A DNA stretch of 64,000 bases from Catenulispora pinistramenti (GTDB lineage: Bacteria > Actinomycetota > Actinomycetes > Streptomycetales > Catenulisporaceae). The translations under genes were made by a program, and so were the position numbers. Each line of letters starts with the position of its first letter. The first letter of the stretch is position 1. The stretch is from NCBI RefSeq assembly GCF_018274385.1, contig NZ_JAAFYZ010000026.1, forward strand, positions 1-64,000. The letters are read 5' to 3'. Shown piece after piece: positions 41,072 through 49,324 of this stretch. The notes beneath the pieces are model-generated. The model searched no databases and had not been told where the DNA came from. It saw only the letters and a list, made by a program, of their open reading frames with translations.

Positions 41072-41620
41072 ATGCGCAGACCTGACGACAGCGAGTTCAC
41101 CGCGCTGGTCGCGGCGAGATCGCTGGCGCTGCGGCGGATGGCGTATCTGATGTGCGGGGACTGGGATCAGGCGGAGGACCTGGTACAGGTCGCCTTCATC
41201 AAGCTGCACTCCGCCTGGGGACGGGTCCGGAGCGACCAAGGCGTCGACGCGTACCTGCGCACCACGTTGCTGCGTGCGTGCATCGACGAACGGCGGCGCG
41301 CGCACTGGCGTCGGGAGCGACCGTCGTCCGATGCCATGCCCGACATCGCCGCGCTCCACGACAGCGGGGAGACCAGGGTGTCCGAGCGTGAAGTCGTGGT
41401 GGCGGCGCTGCATCGGCTGGCGCCCGGGCAGCGTGCCGTCCTGATTCTGCGGTTCTTCGACGACCAGGACGTCGAGGCCACGGCCAGGCTGCTCGGCATC
41501 TCCACGGGCACCGTCAAGAGCCAGACCGCGCGCGGGCTGGCGGCGATGCGCTCGATCCTGCCCGACCCCGCTCGCGCCGGGGGCGAGGAACTCCTCACGA
41601 CGAAGAAGGAGCGGTCATGA
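41072..41620 (+). CDS. SigE-family ECF RNA polymerase sigma factor
   Basis: A 182-aa sigma factor. Region 2 includes FTALVAARSLALRRMAYLMCGD and AEDLVQVAFIKLHSAW. Region 4 includes LAPGQRAVLILRFFDDQDVEATA and LLGISTGTVKSQTARGL. GGGGGAGGGAG precedes the ATG at 41072. It overlaps the following membrane-protein gene by 4 bp. It is a paralogue of the sigma factor at 17041-17577, and both sit in the same two-gene layout. Confidence 0.92.
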   Translation: MRRPDDSEFTALVAARSLALRRMAYLMCGDWDQAEDLVQVAFIKLHSAWGRVRSDQGVDAYLRTTLLRACIDERRRAHWRRERPSSDAMPDIAALHDSGETRVSEREVVVAALHRLAPGQRAVLILRFFDDQDVEATARLLGISTGTVKSQTARGLAAMRSILPDPARAGGEELLTTKKERS

Positions 41621-43161
41621 CTGAAGACAGCCAGTGGATGCGTGACGTGTTCGACACGACGCGGGCCGAGCAGGAGCCGATCTGGCTCGCCGACGCGCAG
41701 GCGATGATCGCCGGTGGCGACCGCCGGCGCCGGCTGCGGACCGTCGGGGCCGGGAGCGGATCGCTCGCGGTGGTCGCGGTGGCGGCGACGATCGCGGTGA
41801 GCGCCGCGGCACCGGGCGGCGGCGGGCGGACGACCACCGCGCCACCGACCGCATCGCCGACCCGGTCGGGCACATCGATCCTCGACCGGGTCGACTTCAT
41901 GCCGGTGGAGTACAAAGACCTCAGTCGTGCCAGCGGCGGCGTGCCGAAGTACATCGCCGTGCCCGAACCGGCGGTGTCGGACATGGCGGCCTTGCTGTCC
42001 GGACTGGATCCGACGTCCTCCCACATCGTCCCGACCCCCAACCAGGGCGTCCCGGCCAAGCCGGTGCCGTTCGGCGACCCGGGCGGCGACAATATCGCCG
42101 ATCTCCAGGTCAACTCCGTCTGGACCCCGAACGGCAAGCCCGCGGCGCAGAGCGACTTGAAGCTCCCGGACTCGCCGAACGGCAAGCCCGTGACGCAGGG
42201 CGATCTGAAGTTCCCGGACTCGCCGAACGGCAACCTGCTCACGCGGTTCCTGGCCGGCGACGACCCGAAGTTCCAGCCGGCGATGCCCGGCTGCGGCGCC
42301 GCGGGCGATCTGGGCGAGTCCTGGTCGACGCTCGACCCGGACACCTCCAGCCCCGACGCCGCGGACCAGGTGGCATGGAGCGCGTGCGACCACCGCCAAC
42401 TCGCGGACGGATCGGTCCTGGCCAGCTCGACGAAGTCGTTCGGCCGGCTCACCGCGGTCTTCGTGAGCCGGCAGTTCCCCGGCGGCACCGGAGCGGTCGA
42501 GACACTGTGGCTGAACTACTCGATCGCGCAGGTCCCGAAAGGCATAGCGCCGAACCCGGACACCGTGCTCTCGCCGTCGCCGCTCACCCTGCAGAAGCTG
42601 ACGGCCGTGCTGTCCGGGAGCGGGATCGCCCCCGGCCTGAAGGCGGCGGCAACCGTCACGGTGCCGCCGACGTTCCTGCAGGCGGCGGACTTCGGCGCGG
42701 GATGGAAGGTCGCCTCGACGGGCGCGCCCAGCCGGCCCTCCAACTCGGTGACCGACGCCTGCGCGACCGAACAGTCGGATCTGATCGGCCCGACCGTGCC
42801 GGATTACACGTTCTCCGGCCCGACGCCCAGCGGGTTGAACGCACGCGCGGACGTCCTGCGGCTGACAGTGAAGTCCGGAGACGGCGCCCAGAAGCTCTCC
42901 AGCCTGCGCAGCCAGGCCGAGACCGGGTGCGCGGGCGCGACCGTGACACCGCTGCCGAGCGGGATCGGGGACGGCGGCTTCGTCGAGAACCTCCCCGGGC
43001 TGCCTTCCCAGCCCTGGAACGTGTTCGTGAGGTTCGGCGACGTCCTCATCCAGGTCACCGTCAACAGCCCGGAGAACTCGCCCGCCTTCACGTCCGCCGA
43101 CCAGGAATGGCTCACCGGCCTGGCCGCGAAGGCCGCGACGCGGTTCGCCGCGAAGGGCTGA
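41617..43161 (+). CDS. Membrane-anchored putative anti-sigma partner with internal repeats
   Basis: A 514-aa protein. A basic cytoplasmic segment (GGDRRRRLRTVG) precedes one membrane helix (SLAVVAVAATIAVSAAAPG, about 45-63) and a long outer part. A 48-bp unit is repeated in tandem at 42127-42222 with the start of a third copy, encoding SPNGKPxxQxDLKxPD. The outer part ends in a repeated PknH-like layout (CATEQSDLIGPTVPD, GCAGATVTPLP). Coupled overlap with the sigma gene suggests control of that factor from outside the cell. No classical anti-sigma motif is seen. Confidence 0.65.
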   Translation: MTEDSQWMRDVFDTTRAEQEPIWLADAQAMIAGGDRRRRLRTVGAGSGSLAVVAVAATIAVSAAAPGGGGRTTTAPPTASPTRSGTSILDRVDFMPVEYKDLSRASGGVPKYIAVPEPAVSDMAALLSGLDPTSSHIVPTPNQGVPAKPVPFGDPGGDNIADLQVNSVWTPNGKPAAQSDLKLPDSPNGKPVTQGDLKFPDSPNGNLLTRFLAGDDPKFQPAMPGCGAAGDLGESWSTLDPDTSSPDAADQVAWSACDHRQLADGSVLASSTKSFGRLTAVFVSRQFPGGTGAVETLWLNYSIAQVPKGIAPNPDTVLSPSPLTLQKLTAVLSGSGIAPGLKAAATVTVPPTFLQAADFGAGWKVASTGAPSRPSNSVTDACATEQSDLIGPTVPDYTFSGPTPSGLNARADVLRLTVKSGDGAQKLSSLRSQAETGCAGATVTPLPSGIGDGGFVENLPGLPSQPWNVFVRFGDVLIQVTVNSPENSPAFTSADQEWLTGLAAKAATRFAAKG

Positions 43162-43192
43162 GTGGGCGAGCACCAAGGCGATCCGCGGCGAA

Positions 43193-43228
43193 GAGCCCGG
43201 CTTACTCCCCCGGGAGTAAGCCGGGCTC
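43193..43228. terminator. Bidirectional terminator with 17-bp stem
   Basis: GAGCCCGGCTTACTCCC pairs perfectly with GGGAGTAAGCCGGGCTC across a 2-nt centre. It lies between the convergent anti-sigma-like and cell-wall-binding genes. Confidence 0.85.
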
Positions 43229-43253
43229 CGTCATTTCAGTCCTCTGTGATGAC

Positions 43254-45275
43254 TCAGCCCTTTGCGACGTTCGGCGTCGCCAGGTGCTGGGCCGCGGAGT
43301 TGCCGGCGCCCACCGAAGAACCGGCGGAGGTGGCGATGTCCGCCGCCAGCTGCTGGTCCACGCGCAGCGGGAGGGCGTTGGTGCCGCCGTAGATGAAGCC
43401 CCAGTTCGAGGCGCCGCGGTTGGCGTCGATCAGGGCGTTGTCAGCGGCGCTGAGGCCGGTCGCCGGGTTCACCAGCAGCAGCGGACCCTGGCGGAAGCCC
43501 ATCATGGCGCCGCCGGACAGGGAGTCCGGCCAGTTGGCGCCGGTGGCGATGCCGATCTGGCCGAAGGCGCCGAAGATCTCGTGCGCCACCAGGTACGACG
43601 TCTGGTACCGGTCGGAACCGACCAGGGCGTCGTAGCCGTGCCACTTGGCCGCCTTCAGGGCCGTGTTCGCCGCGCCGCCGACGGCGGCGACGTAGTGCAG
43701 CTGGCCGCTGTTCGCCTTGGCCTGCAGGTAGGCGTCGGTCGAGGCCGGCATGGCGTTGCCGTTGGTCAGGACCACGACCATGCCGGAGTAGGAACCGGCC
43801 GCCGCGCCCGCGGACAGCGCGTCCGGGTAGTTGGCGCCGGTGGCGACCAGGACGTCCGAGGCGTTGGGGTCGACCGCGTTGGCGATCTTGACCGCGGTGT
43901 CGTAGCGGTCCTGGCCCGCGATCCGGTCGACGGTGTAGCCCAGCTTGGCCAGCGCGCTCTGGACGGCCGGCGAGACCGCCGCGGTGCCGCCGAGGATGTA
44001 GACCGTGCCGGAGGTCGGCAGGACGCGCCGGATCTCGCCCAGCGTCTCGGCGTTCAGCGTCTTGCTGTCGGTGAGCAGCAGCGGGCCGCTCTTGTGGGCG
44101 GCCAGCGCGGCGCCGCCGAGGGCGTCGGCGAACACGTCCGAACGGCTCAGCACGACCGACTTCGCCTGCGCGCGCTGGTCGCTCTGGGCCGCGCCGTTGG
44201 TGCGCCAGGACTGCCGCGAGGCCAGGACCGCGGTGTCGACGCGGTCGGAGCCGGCGATCCGGTAGACGCGCCCCGGGTTGTCGGTGCGCACGGCCAGGCC
44301 GCCGCTCAGCGCGGAGACGCTCTTCTCCAGCTGCGGCGCGGGCGCCGCGGCGGCCAGGGCCTGCGAGACGTCCACCTGGTAGGTGCCGTTGGCGCTGGAA
44401 CCGGCCGGGACCGCCCGGTTGGCGAACTCGAAGGCGACGGTCTGGTCGGCGGTGCTCTGGTTGTCGGCCTCGAAGATCGGCGTGGCGTGGTCGCCGGTCA
44501 TCCAGGTGATCTGCTTCGGCGCGGACCAGGCGTTGTTCTGCAGGGACGTCGCGAACAGCTGGGCGTCGCCGTTGGCGTCGGTCCGGACGAAGACCACTGT
44601 CTTGCCGTCCGCCGAGATCGTCGGCTGCGAACCGCCCTTGGCGGCGACGTCCGGGGCGACGACCGTGGTGAAGGTCGGCTCGCCGTTCGTGCCGTAGGAC
44701 ACCAGGCCGATGCCGGAGGTCGCCGCGCCGCCGGCCTGGCCGTTGGTCTGCACCACGACGCTGCCGGCCTGGTCGCTGGCCACGTCCGGGTTGCTCAAGC
44801 CCAGCCCGGCCGGCGCGACCGGCGCCGAGACCAGGTCGAAGGTCGGACGCTGGGAGCCGAGCGAGCCGCCGTTGGCCAGCGCGCCGACCACCTTGGCGGT
44901 GGCGCCGGTGCCCTCGGTCCAGTACACGGCCTCGCTGCTGACGTCCCAGACGGTGTGCGAGGGCGCGACGCCCTGCGCGACCTTGATGATGTGGGTGCCG
45001 TCGTAGTCGGCGGTGTAGATCGCGTTGTCGCCGCCGATGTACGCGAACCGGCCGCCCTGGCCGGCCCAGGACACGTCGTGGGCGCCGGCCGGAAGAGCGA
45101 CCGTCCCCCCGCCCACGACGTTGATCGTCCCGCCGGCGGTGATCGTCACCGGGTTCGTCCCGGCGCCACCGAAGGTGGTCGCGTGCGCCGCGCCACCGGC
45201 GACGAGGACGGAACCGATGGAGGAAGCGAAGAGCGCGGCGACCGCGACAGGCTTCCTACTGAACTTGCTGGACAA
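43254..45275 (-). CDS. Secreted protein with TolB-like propeller and three cell-wall-binding repeats (CWB2)
   Basis: A 673-aa protein. The signal peptide is VAVAALFASSIGSVLVAGGAAHA. Residues 40-320 form a TolB/WD40-like propeller (FAYIGGDNAIYTADYDGTHI). Three CWB2 units follow, each with the family opening: YRIAGSDRVDTAVLAS, DRIAGQDRYDTAVKIAN and ALVGSDRYQTSYLVAH, and GANYPDALSAG-type motifs. CWB2 triplets attach proteins to anionic polymers of Gram-positive walls. The start is TTG at 45275 after GGGAGGG, because the upstream frame contains no signal. No catalytic domain is recognised. The gap 45276-45594 holds only an AT-richer stretch near 45500. Confidence 0.85.
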   Translation of the reverse strand: MSSKFSRKPVAVAALFASSIGSVLVAGGAAHATTFGGAGTNPVTITAGGTINVVGGGTVALPAGAHDVSWAGQGGRFAYIGGDNAIYTADYDGTHIIKVAQGVAPSHTVWDVSSEAVYWTEGTGATAKVVGALANGGSLGSQRPTFDLVSAPVAPAGLGLSNPDVASDQAGSVVVQTNGQAGGAATSGIGLVSYGTNGEPTFTTVVAPDVAAKGGSQPTISADGKTVVFVRTDANGDAQLFATSLQNNAWSAPKQITWMTGDHATPIFEADNQSTADQTVAFEFANRAVPAGSSANGTYQVDVSQALAAAAPAPQLEKSVSALSGGLAVRTDNPGRVYRIAGSDRVDTAVLASRQSWRTNGAAQSDQRAQAKSVVLSRSDVFADALGGAALAAHKSGPLLLTDSKTLNAETLGEIRRVLPTSGTVYILGGTAAVSPAVQSALAKLGYTVDRIAGQDRYDTAVKIANAVDPNASDVLVATGANYPDALSAGAAAGSYSGMVVVLTNGNAMPASTDAYLQAKANSGQLHYVAAVGGAANTALKAAKWHGYDALVGSDRYQTSYLVAHEIFGAFGQIGIATGANWPDSLSGGAMMGFRQGPLLLVNPATGLSAADNALIDANRGASNWGFIYGGTNALPLRVDQQLAADIATSAGSSVGAGNSAAQHLATPNVAKG

Positions 45276-45639
45276 ATGACCCTCCCGGAAATGGATGTCG
45301 ACACTGCGTTCGACACCAGAGAGCCGCAGAATACAACCACGGCGGGCGCGCTCCGCACCCGGTTTCACCGCACGTACACACTTCCCTTTCCAGCCGGTCG
45401 GCGACGGATACGCGGCAGGCGCTCCGATGCGAGGCAGGCTGCCTATATCGGGGTGGAAGGACCTGGTCAGATGATGTGGGCCAGAATGCCTTGGCTTACA
45501 ACAGGGTCACAAAGCCTTAATATCGGCGGCCCTCGGGTCAGAAAGCTCGGCTTCTGAATCCCTTCACGCTGGATTTGTTGCGCACGCTTCCGCCATGTAC
45601 TGCTACTGTCGCGTACCGTCACGCAGATGGGGGTGCGGT

Positions 45640-46176
45640 GTGCAACGTACCGGGTTGCTCCGACGGCGGTGCGAACACGGCCGCTGGCGACTGGAACCGA
45701 CGACGGGTATCGGTTTCCAGGAAGCCGTCGAAGATATGCGCAGCCGACGTAAATCCCGCGCAACAGGATCCGCCGGTCGAGTCCGCCCCAACGGCGCAGT
45801 GGTCTTATACGTGCCTAGCCGGTATCAGAGCGCCACATTCCACGGCCGCCTCCAGCACAGGGCTGACGGAGGACTGGAATTCACCGGCGTCATGAAGGAA
45901 ACCCTCTCAGCCGTGCTGATGCCGCTGATATACGGCTTCGTGACGCTGCTGATGCTCGCGCTGATCGTGCTCGGGGCGCTGACCGATGTGTGGCCGCCGT
46001 TGGTGATCGGGGTCGTCGCGGCACCGATTATGGGGACATTGACCGTCAAGTTTCACCGTAACCGGGGCCGGGACTACGCCATGCACTCCCGCCGGTTGTA
46101 TGGGAATCTGGCCGGGCTGCTGGCGCCGCTGAATCCGCAACCGCTCGGCTCCGCTACCCCGGAGCTTGGCCGATAG
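45640..46176 (+). CDS. Small membrane protein of unknown function
   Basis: A 178-aa protein when started at GTG 45640, which follows GGGGG; an upstream ATG at 45595 coincides with a promoter-like -35/-10 pair (TTGTTG, 17 bp, TACTGC at 45575-45603). The first ~90 residues are cytoplasmic (VRPNGAVVLYVPSRYQSATFH). Two hydrophobic segments follow (MPLIYGFVTLLMLALIVLGAL and PPLVIGVVAAPIMGTLTV), then a basic tail. I do not recognise a family. Confidence 0.6.
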   Translation: MQRTGLLRRRCEHGRWRLEPTTGIGFQEAVEDMRSRRKSRATGSAGRVRPNGAVVLYVPSRYQSATFHGRLQHRADGGLEFTGVMKETLSAVLMPLIYGFVTLLMLALIVLGALTDVWPPLVIGVVAAPIMGTLTVKFHRNRGRDYAMHSRRLYGNLAGLLAPLNPQPLGSATPELGR

Positions 46177-46220
46177 ACCGTGACCGATGGACCGTGACCG
46201 ACAGACCACCCGAGCAGCGA

Positions 46221-46259
46221 GCTACCGGCACGGCGCGTCTGCGACGCCGTGCCGGTAGC
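46221..46259. terminator. Bidirectional terminator hairpin
   Basis: GCTACCGGCACGGCG pairs with CGCCGTGCCGGTAGC (15 bp) around a 9-nt loop, between the membrane-protein gene and the convergent sedolisin gene. Confidence 0.8.
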
Positions 46260-46282
46260 GGTTGCCCGACCCTCGTGGTCTG

Positions 46283-47716
46283 TCAGAAAGCGCCCAGACC
46301 GTCGGGCACGCCGACCCCGGTCGGGCCGTTCCAGCCCGGACCGGCCACGCACAGCACGGTCGGCAGGTTCGCCTTCGTGCAGTCGGCGGCGCCGTTGGGC
46401 ATGTTCGTGCCCGTAGTCACGTTCTCGATCGAGCCGTTGCCGGCCGCGGAGGCGGCGTAGAGCGTGTTCGGACCGTCGACGCCGGCGGTGCCGGCGCGGA
46501 CGTAGAGGCCGGCCAGGTACGGGGAGGCCGCGCTGGTGCCCATGGCGACACCCCAGCCGCCGGCGCCGCCGGTGGCCGGCTGGTAGGTGTCGTAGATGGA
46601 GACGTTGGTGGCGACCGCCGACGCGTCGGTGCTGGCGCGGTGGCCACCGCAGTACGCTGCGACGCTGGCGGGCTGGCCGACAGCCGGGGGGATGTAGTCG
46701 GAGCAGCTGCTGGCGGCCGACCAGTACAGGTTGCCTTCGCCGTTGCCGTCGTCCCACACCGACTTGTTGAAGGTGTTGCCGCCGTCGGTCGAGGTGATCT
46801 GGACGCCGCCGGCCGAGGTCACCCACGGCACTTCCTGCGGCCAGACCTGGTTCATGGTGCCCTGCTGCACCCCGTGGTCGCCGGCCGCGGCGACGATGGC
46901 CACGCCCGGGTGGTGCAGCCGCTGCGCCTGAGTGCCCGTGGCGATGCCCGGCTGGATGCCGTTGGCGATGTCGTAGCTGATCGACACGGCGTTCGCGCCC
47001 AGCCCGATCGCGGTGTCCACGCCGTCGTCCATGGCGTCGGCGGTCACCGCCGGAAGGTAGGCGTACTGCGGGATGACCAGCAGCGGCGACAGCTCCACGA
47101 CCCGGATCTGGCACTCCGGGCAGGACGCCGAGACCATCTCGACGTCCAGCGCCGACTCCATGGCCAGGAACTCGTCGGCCTGGTTGAGGATGGGCAGCCC
47201 CAGCGGTGCCGGCGGCGCGCCGCCGTCCTTGCCGACGATCTTCAGGCAGCCGCTGGCCTCGGTGCAGGCCGGCAGGCCGTACTGGCTGCGGTAGGTGGCG
47301 AGGTCGGAGGCCAGCGTCGGGGTCGCGCCGAACGCGAGGATCCCGACCGTGCCGGCCTTCCCCGGGGTGTCCGGGAGGTGGAACGCCCGGGCGAAGTCCG
47401 CCGGCCCCAGCCCGACCGGCCCGGACACCGCCAGCGGCTTGGTCGCGTCCGACGCGGACGCGACCAGCGACATGTCGCAGTCGGCCGGAAGGTACTTGCC
47501 GGCGGCGTTCCCGCTGCCGCCCGCACACAGGCTGATCGCGTGGTGCGTCTTCGCCAGGCTCCCGTCAAGCGCCGCCTGGTGGACCACCGCCGGGTTGTCC
47601 AGACCGGGCACCGACGGCGCTGCCTGGGCGACGCCCACGGGCAACACCTCGACAGCCGCGGCCAGCGTCGTCGCCGCGACCGCCACCCCCAGCATCGCTC
47701 TCGCAATACTTCTCAT
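46283..47716 (-). CDS. Secreted sedolisin-like (S53) peptidase without long pro-domain
   Basis: A 477-aa protein. The signal peptide includes ARAMLGVAVAATTLAAAVEVL. Catalytic landmarks are FLAMESALDVEMV (Glu and Asp), VAAAGDHGVQQ (oxyanion Asp) and AMGTSAASPYLAG (Ser). The end GPGWNGPTGVGVPDG matches the family's Ca-site. The ~150-residue pro-kumamolisin domain present in the 26136 enzyme is reduced here. The ATG at 47716 follows GAGGGG. It may be an exported peptidase with a different activation route. The gap to the next gene (47717-47951) has no visible feature. Confidence 0.85.
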   Translation of the reverse strand: MRSIARAMLGVAVAATTLAAAVEVLPVGVAQAAPSVPGLDNPAVVHQAALDGSLAKTHHAISLCAGGSGNAAGKYLPADCDMSLVASASDATKPLAVSGPVGLGPADFARAFHLPDTPGKAGTVGILAFGATPTLASDLATYRSQYGLPACTEASGCLKIVGKDGGAPPAPLGLPILNQADEFLAMESALDVEMVSASCPECQIRVVELSPLLVIPQYAYLPAVTADAMDDGVDTAIGLGANAVSISYDIANGIQPGIATGTQAQRLHHPGVAIVAAAGDHGVQQGTMNQVWPQEVPWVTSAGGVQITSTDGGNTFNKSVWDDGNGEGNLYWSAASSCSDYIPPAVGQPASVAAYCGGHRASTDASAVATNVSIYDTYQPATGGAGGWGVAMGTSAASPYLAGLYVRAGTAGVDGPNTLYAASAAGNGSIENVTTGTNMPNGAADCTKANLPTVLCVAGPGWNGPTGVGVPDGLGAF

Positions 47717-47951
47717 AAGCCCCTCATCGCTCCCTTGGATTGAATCCGGCCGAAAGCCAGGCGTGTCGGCGAGCCTAGAGAGCGGCGCTCGGGAACGGTC
47801 CTGGAAGCTTCCAGGGGTTGCGTCGATATCAGAGGTCTACTGAAAGATCCGCGCAGGTATGAACACGAATATCAGTGGGCCCGAGGCAACGCCCACGATC
47901 TGCGCTGTGGGCAGGCGGATCTGTTACGACGAGATCATGTGAACTGGCGTG

Positions 47952-49124
47952 TCACGCCTCGATGAACCGCTCGTGGACCCGTTCCCAGGAGGTCATCGCC
48001 GATTTGTCGCCGCCGAGTGCCGAAAGCAGGCGGGGGAAGTAGGCCGCGAGGCATTCCTCGTAGTTCCGGCGGCCTTCGATGAGGTCATCGGCTGCTTCCA
48101 ACAGCTCGGGGATGGTCTCCTCGATCCGCTTCCGGGTCATCGATGCCTCGCGCACGCCGCTGCCGTCGCTGTCCTCCGTCCGATGGGGGGCGCCGCCGAA
48201 GGACGGGAAGCGCGCGGTATCCGGCAGAAGCGAGTGGAAGGGCACCCCGTTGTGGAAGTACTCGAACCACGCCCCGCCGGAGAGCGCCAGCCAGGGCGTG
48301 CCGACCGCGAGCGCGGCGAAGGAGAATCCCGAGTGCGGTGAGAACAGCAGCGCGGCGCGTTGGATCAGCGCCAACTGCACCAGCAACGGGAGGTCGTAGC
48401 CGTCGACCGCATCGACCTCGGCCATCAATCCGGCTGCGTCCCCGTGCGGCATCGCGCTGGAGCGGCGCCCGTGTGCCCCGGCGGTTTTGCCGATCAGGAC
48501 GAAAGTGGCGTCCGGCCATGCCGCGCGCAGCTCACGGAGCATCAGGAGCCAGGATCCGGTGGACGGGTAGCCGGCTCGTTCCCCACCCCCGCTGGGCAGC
48601 ACGGCAAGCACCGGACCGGAGCCCAAGTGCGGCGCGAGGATGCGCTCGGCCTCCTGCCGTGCCTGTGCCGGAAGAGCCAGCCGCAGGTGCTGCTCAGTTC
48701 GGAGGGGAAGACCGGGGGCGTTGCCGGGCACCGTGAAGTGCGCGGCCGCGGCGTCGGACAATCGGGCCAGGCGGGGGAACTTGGCGCGCTCGGCCGGGTC
48801 ATCGCGCCGGTAGCAGCGAAACGTCCACTCGAAATCGCGTGGCACCTTCGCGTAGGGGTCGTCCGGGAACCCCGCCTCGATCGGGTCGAACCGCACTGGG
48901 TACACGGCGTCAAGGAAGTCGCAGCACTCAGCCAGCTCCAGCGGGGAGCGATAGGGCAGGGCGAGGGAGACGGCAAGGCCCGGATTGGTGGCGGCGTAGG
49001 CGCCGGCAATCTGCAAGCCCTCGATCACATGGCCGACAGGCGGGTAGGTCGACCAGTCCACCAGAAGCCGTCCGGAGGCGGTGGAGGCGGTGGAGGCGCG
49101 CGAAGTCGTGACAGGGTAAGGCAT
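47952..49124 (-). CDS. GT9-like (heptosyltransferase-fold) glycosyltransferase
   Basis: A 390-aa protein. The C-terminal domain resembles the nucleotide-sugar-binding half of GT9 enzymes: VLAVLPSGGGERAGYP, ELRAAWPDATFVLIGKTAG, and LALIQRAALLFSPHSGFSFAALAVGTPWLAL (split motif). The N-terminal half has LLVDWSTYPPVGHVIEGLQIAG. Gram-positive bacteria lack LPS, so it more likely modifies a natural product, cell-wall polymer or protein. GGAGAGA precedes the ATG at 49124. It lies downstream of the NB-ARC gene on the same strand with a ~200-bp gap. Confidence 0.65.
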   Translation of the reverse strand: MPYPVTTSRASTASTASGRLLVDWSTYPPVGHVIEGLQIAGAYAATNPGLAVSLALPYRSPLELAECCDFLDAVYPVRFDPIEAGFPDDPYAKVPRDFEWTFRCYRRDDPAERAKFPRLARLSDAAAAHFTVPGNAPGLPLRTEQHLRLALPAQARQEAERILAPHLGSGPVLAVLPSGGGERAGYPSTGSWLLMLRELRAAWPDATFVLIGKTAGAHGRRSSAMPHGDAAGLMAEVDAVDGYDLPLLVQLALIQRAALLFSPHSGFSFAALAVGTPWLALSGGAWFEYFHNGVPFHSLLPDTARFPSFGGAPHRTEDSDGSGVREASMTRKRIEETIPELLEAADDLIEGRRNYEECLAAYFPRLLSALGGDKSAMTSWERVHERFIEA

Positions 49125-49324
49125 CGGGATCTCTCCAGGAAGAAGCGCCCGCGTCAGCGCAACGAGGCGCGGCGGTTCGGCTCGATATCAGGGCTTGTTC
49201 TGATACGTCGGGCAGCAGCCGGTGAGGGGCCGCATCCATGGGAGGTCACTTCACAGCGGGGACGCTACCAACAGGCGCGCCTCCCCCGCCTCGTATTTTC
49301 CGCGGGCCTGGGCAGCGCAGCGTC

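Noticed and set aside
42375-45557. A 1060-codon plus-strand frame across the end of the anti-sigma-like gene and the CWB2 gene
   Set aside because: It crosses a strong terminator hairpin, is Arg/Gly-rich with no domain, and lies opposite a well-supported secreted protein.
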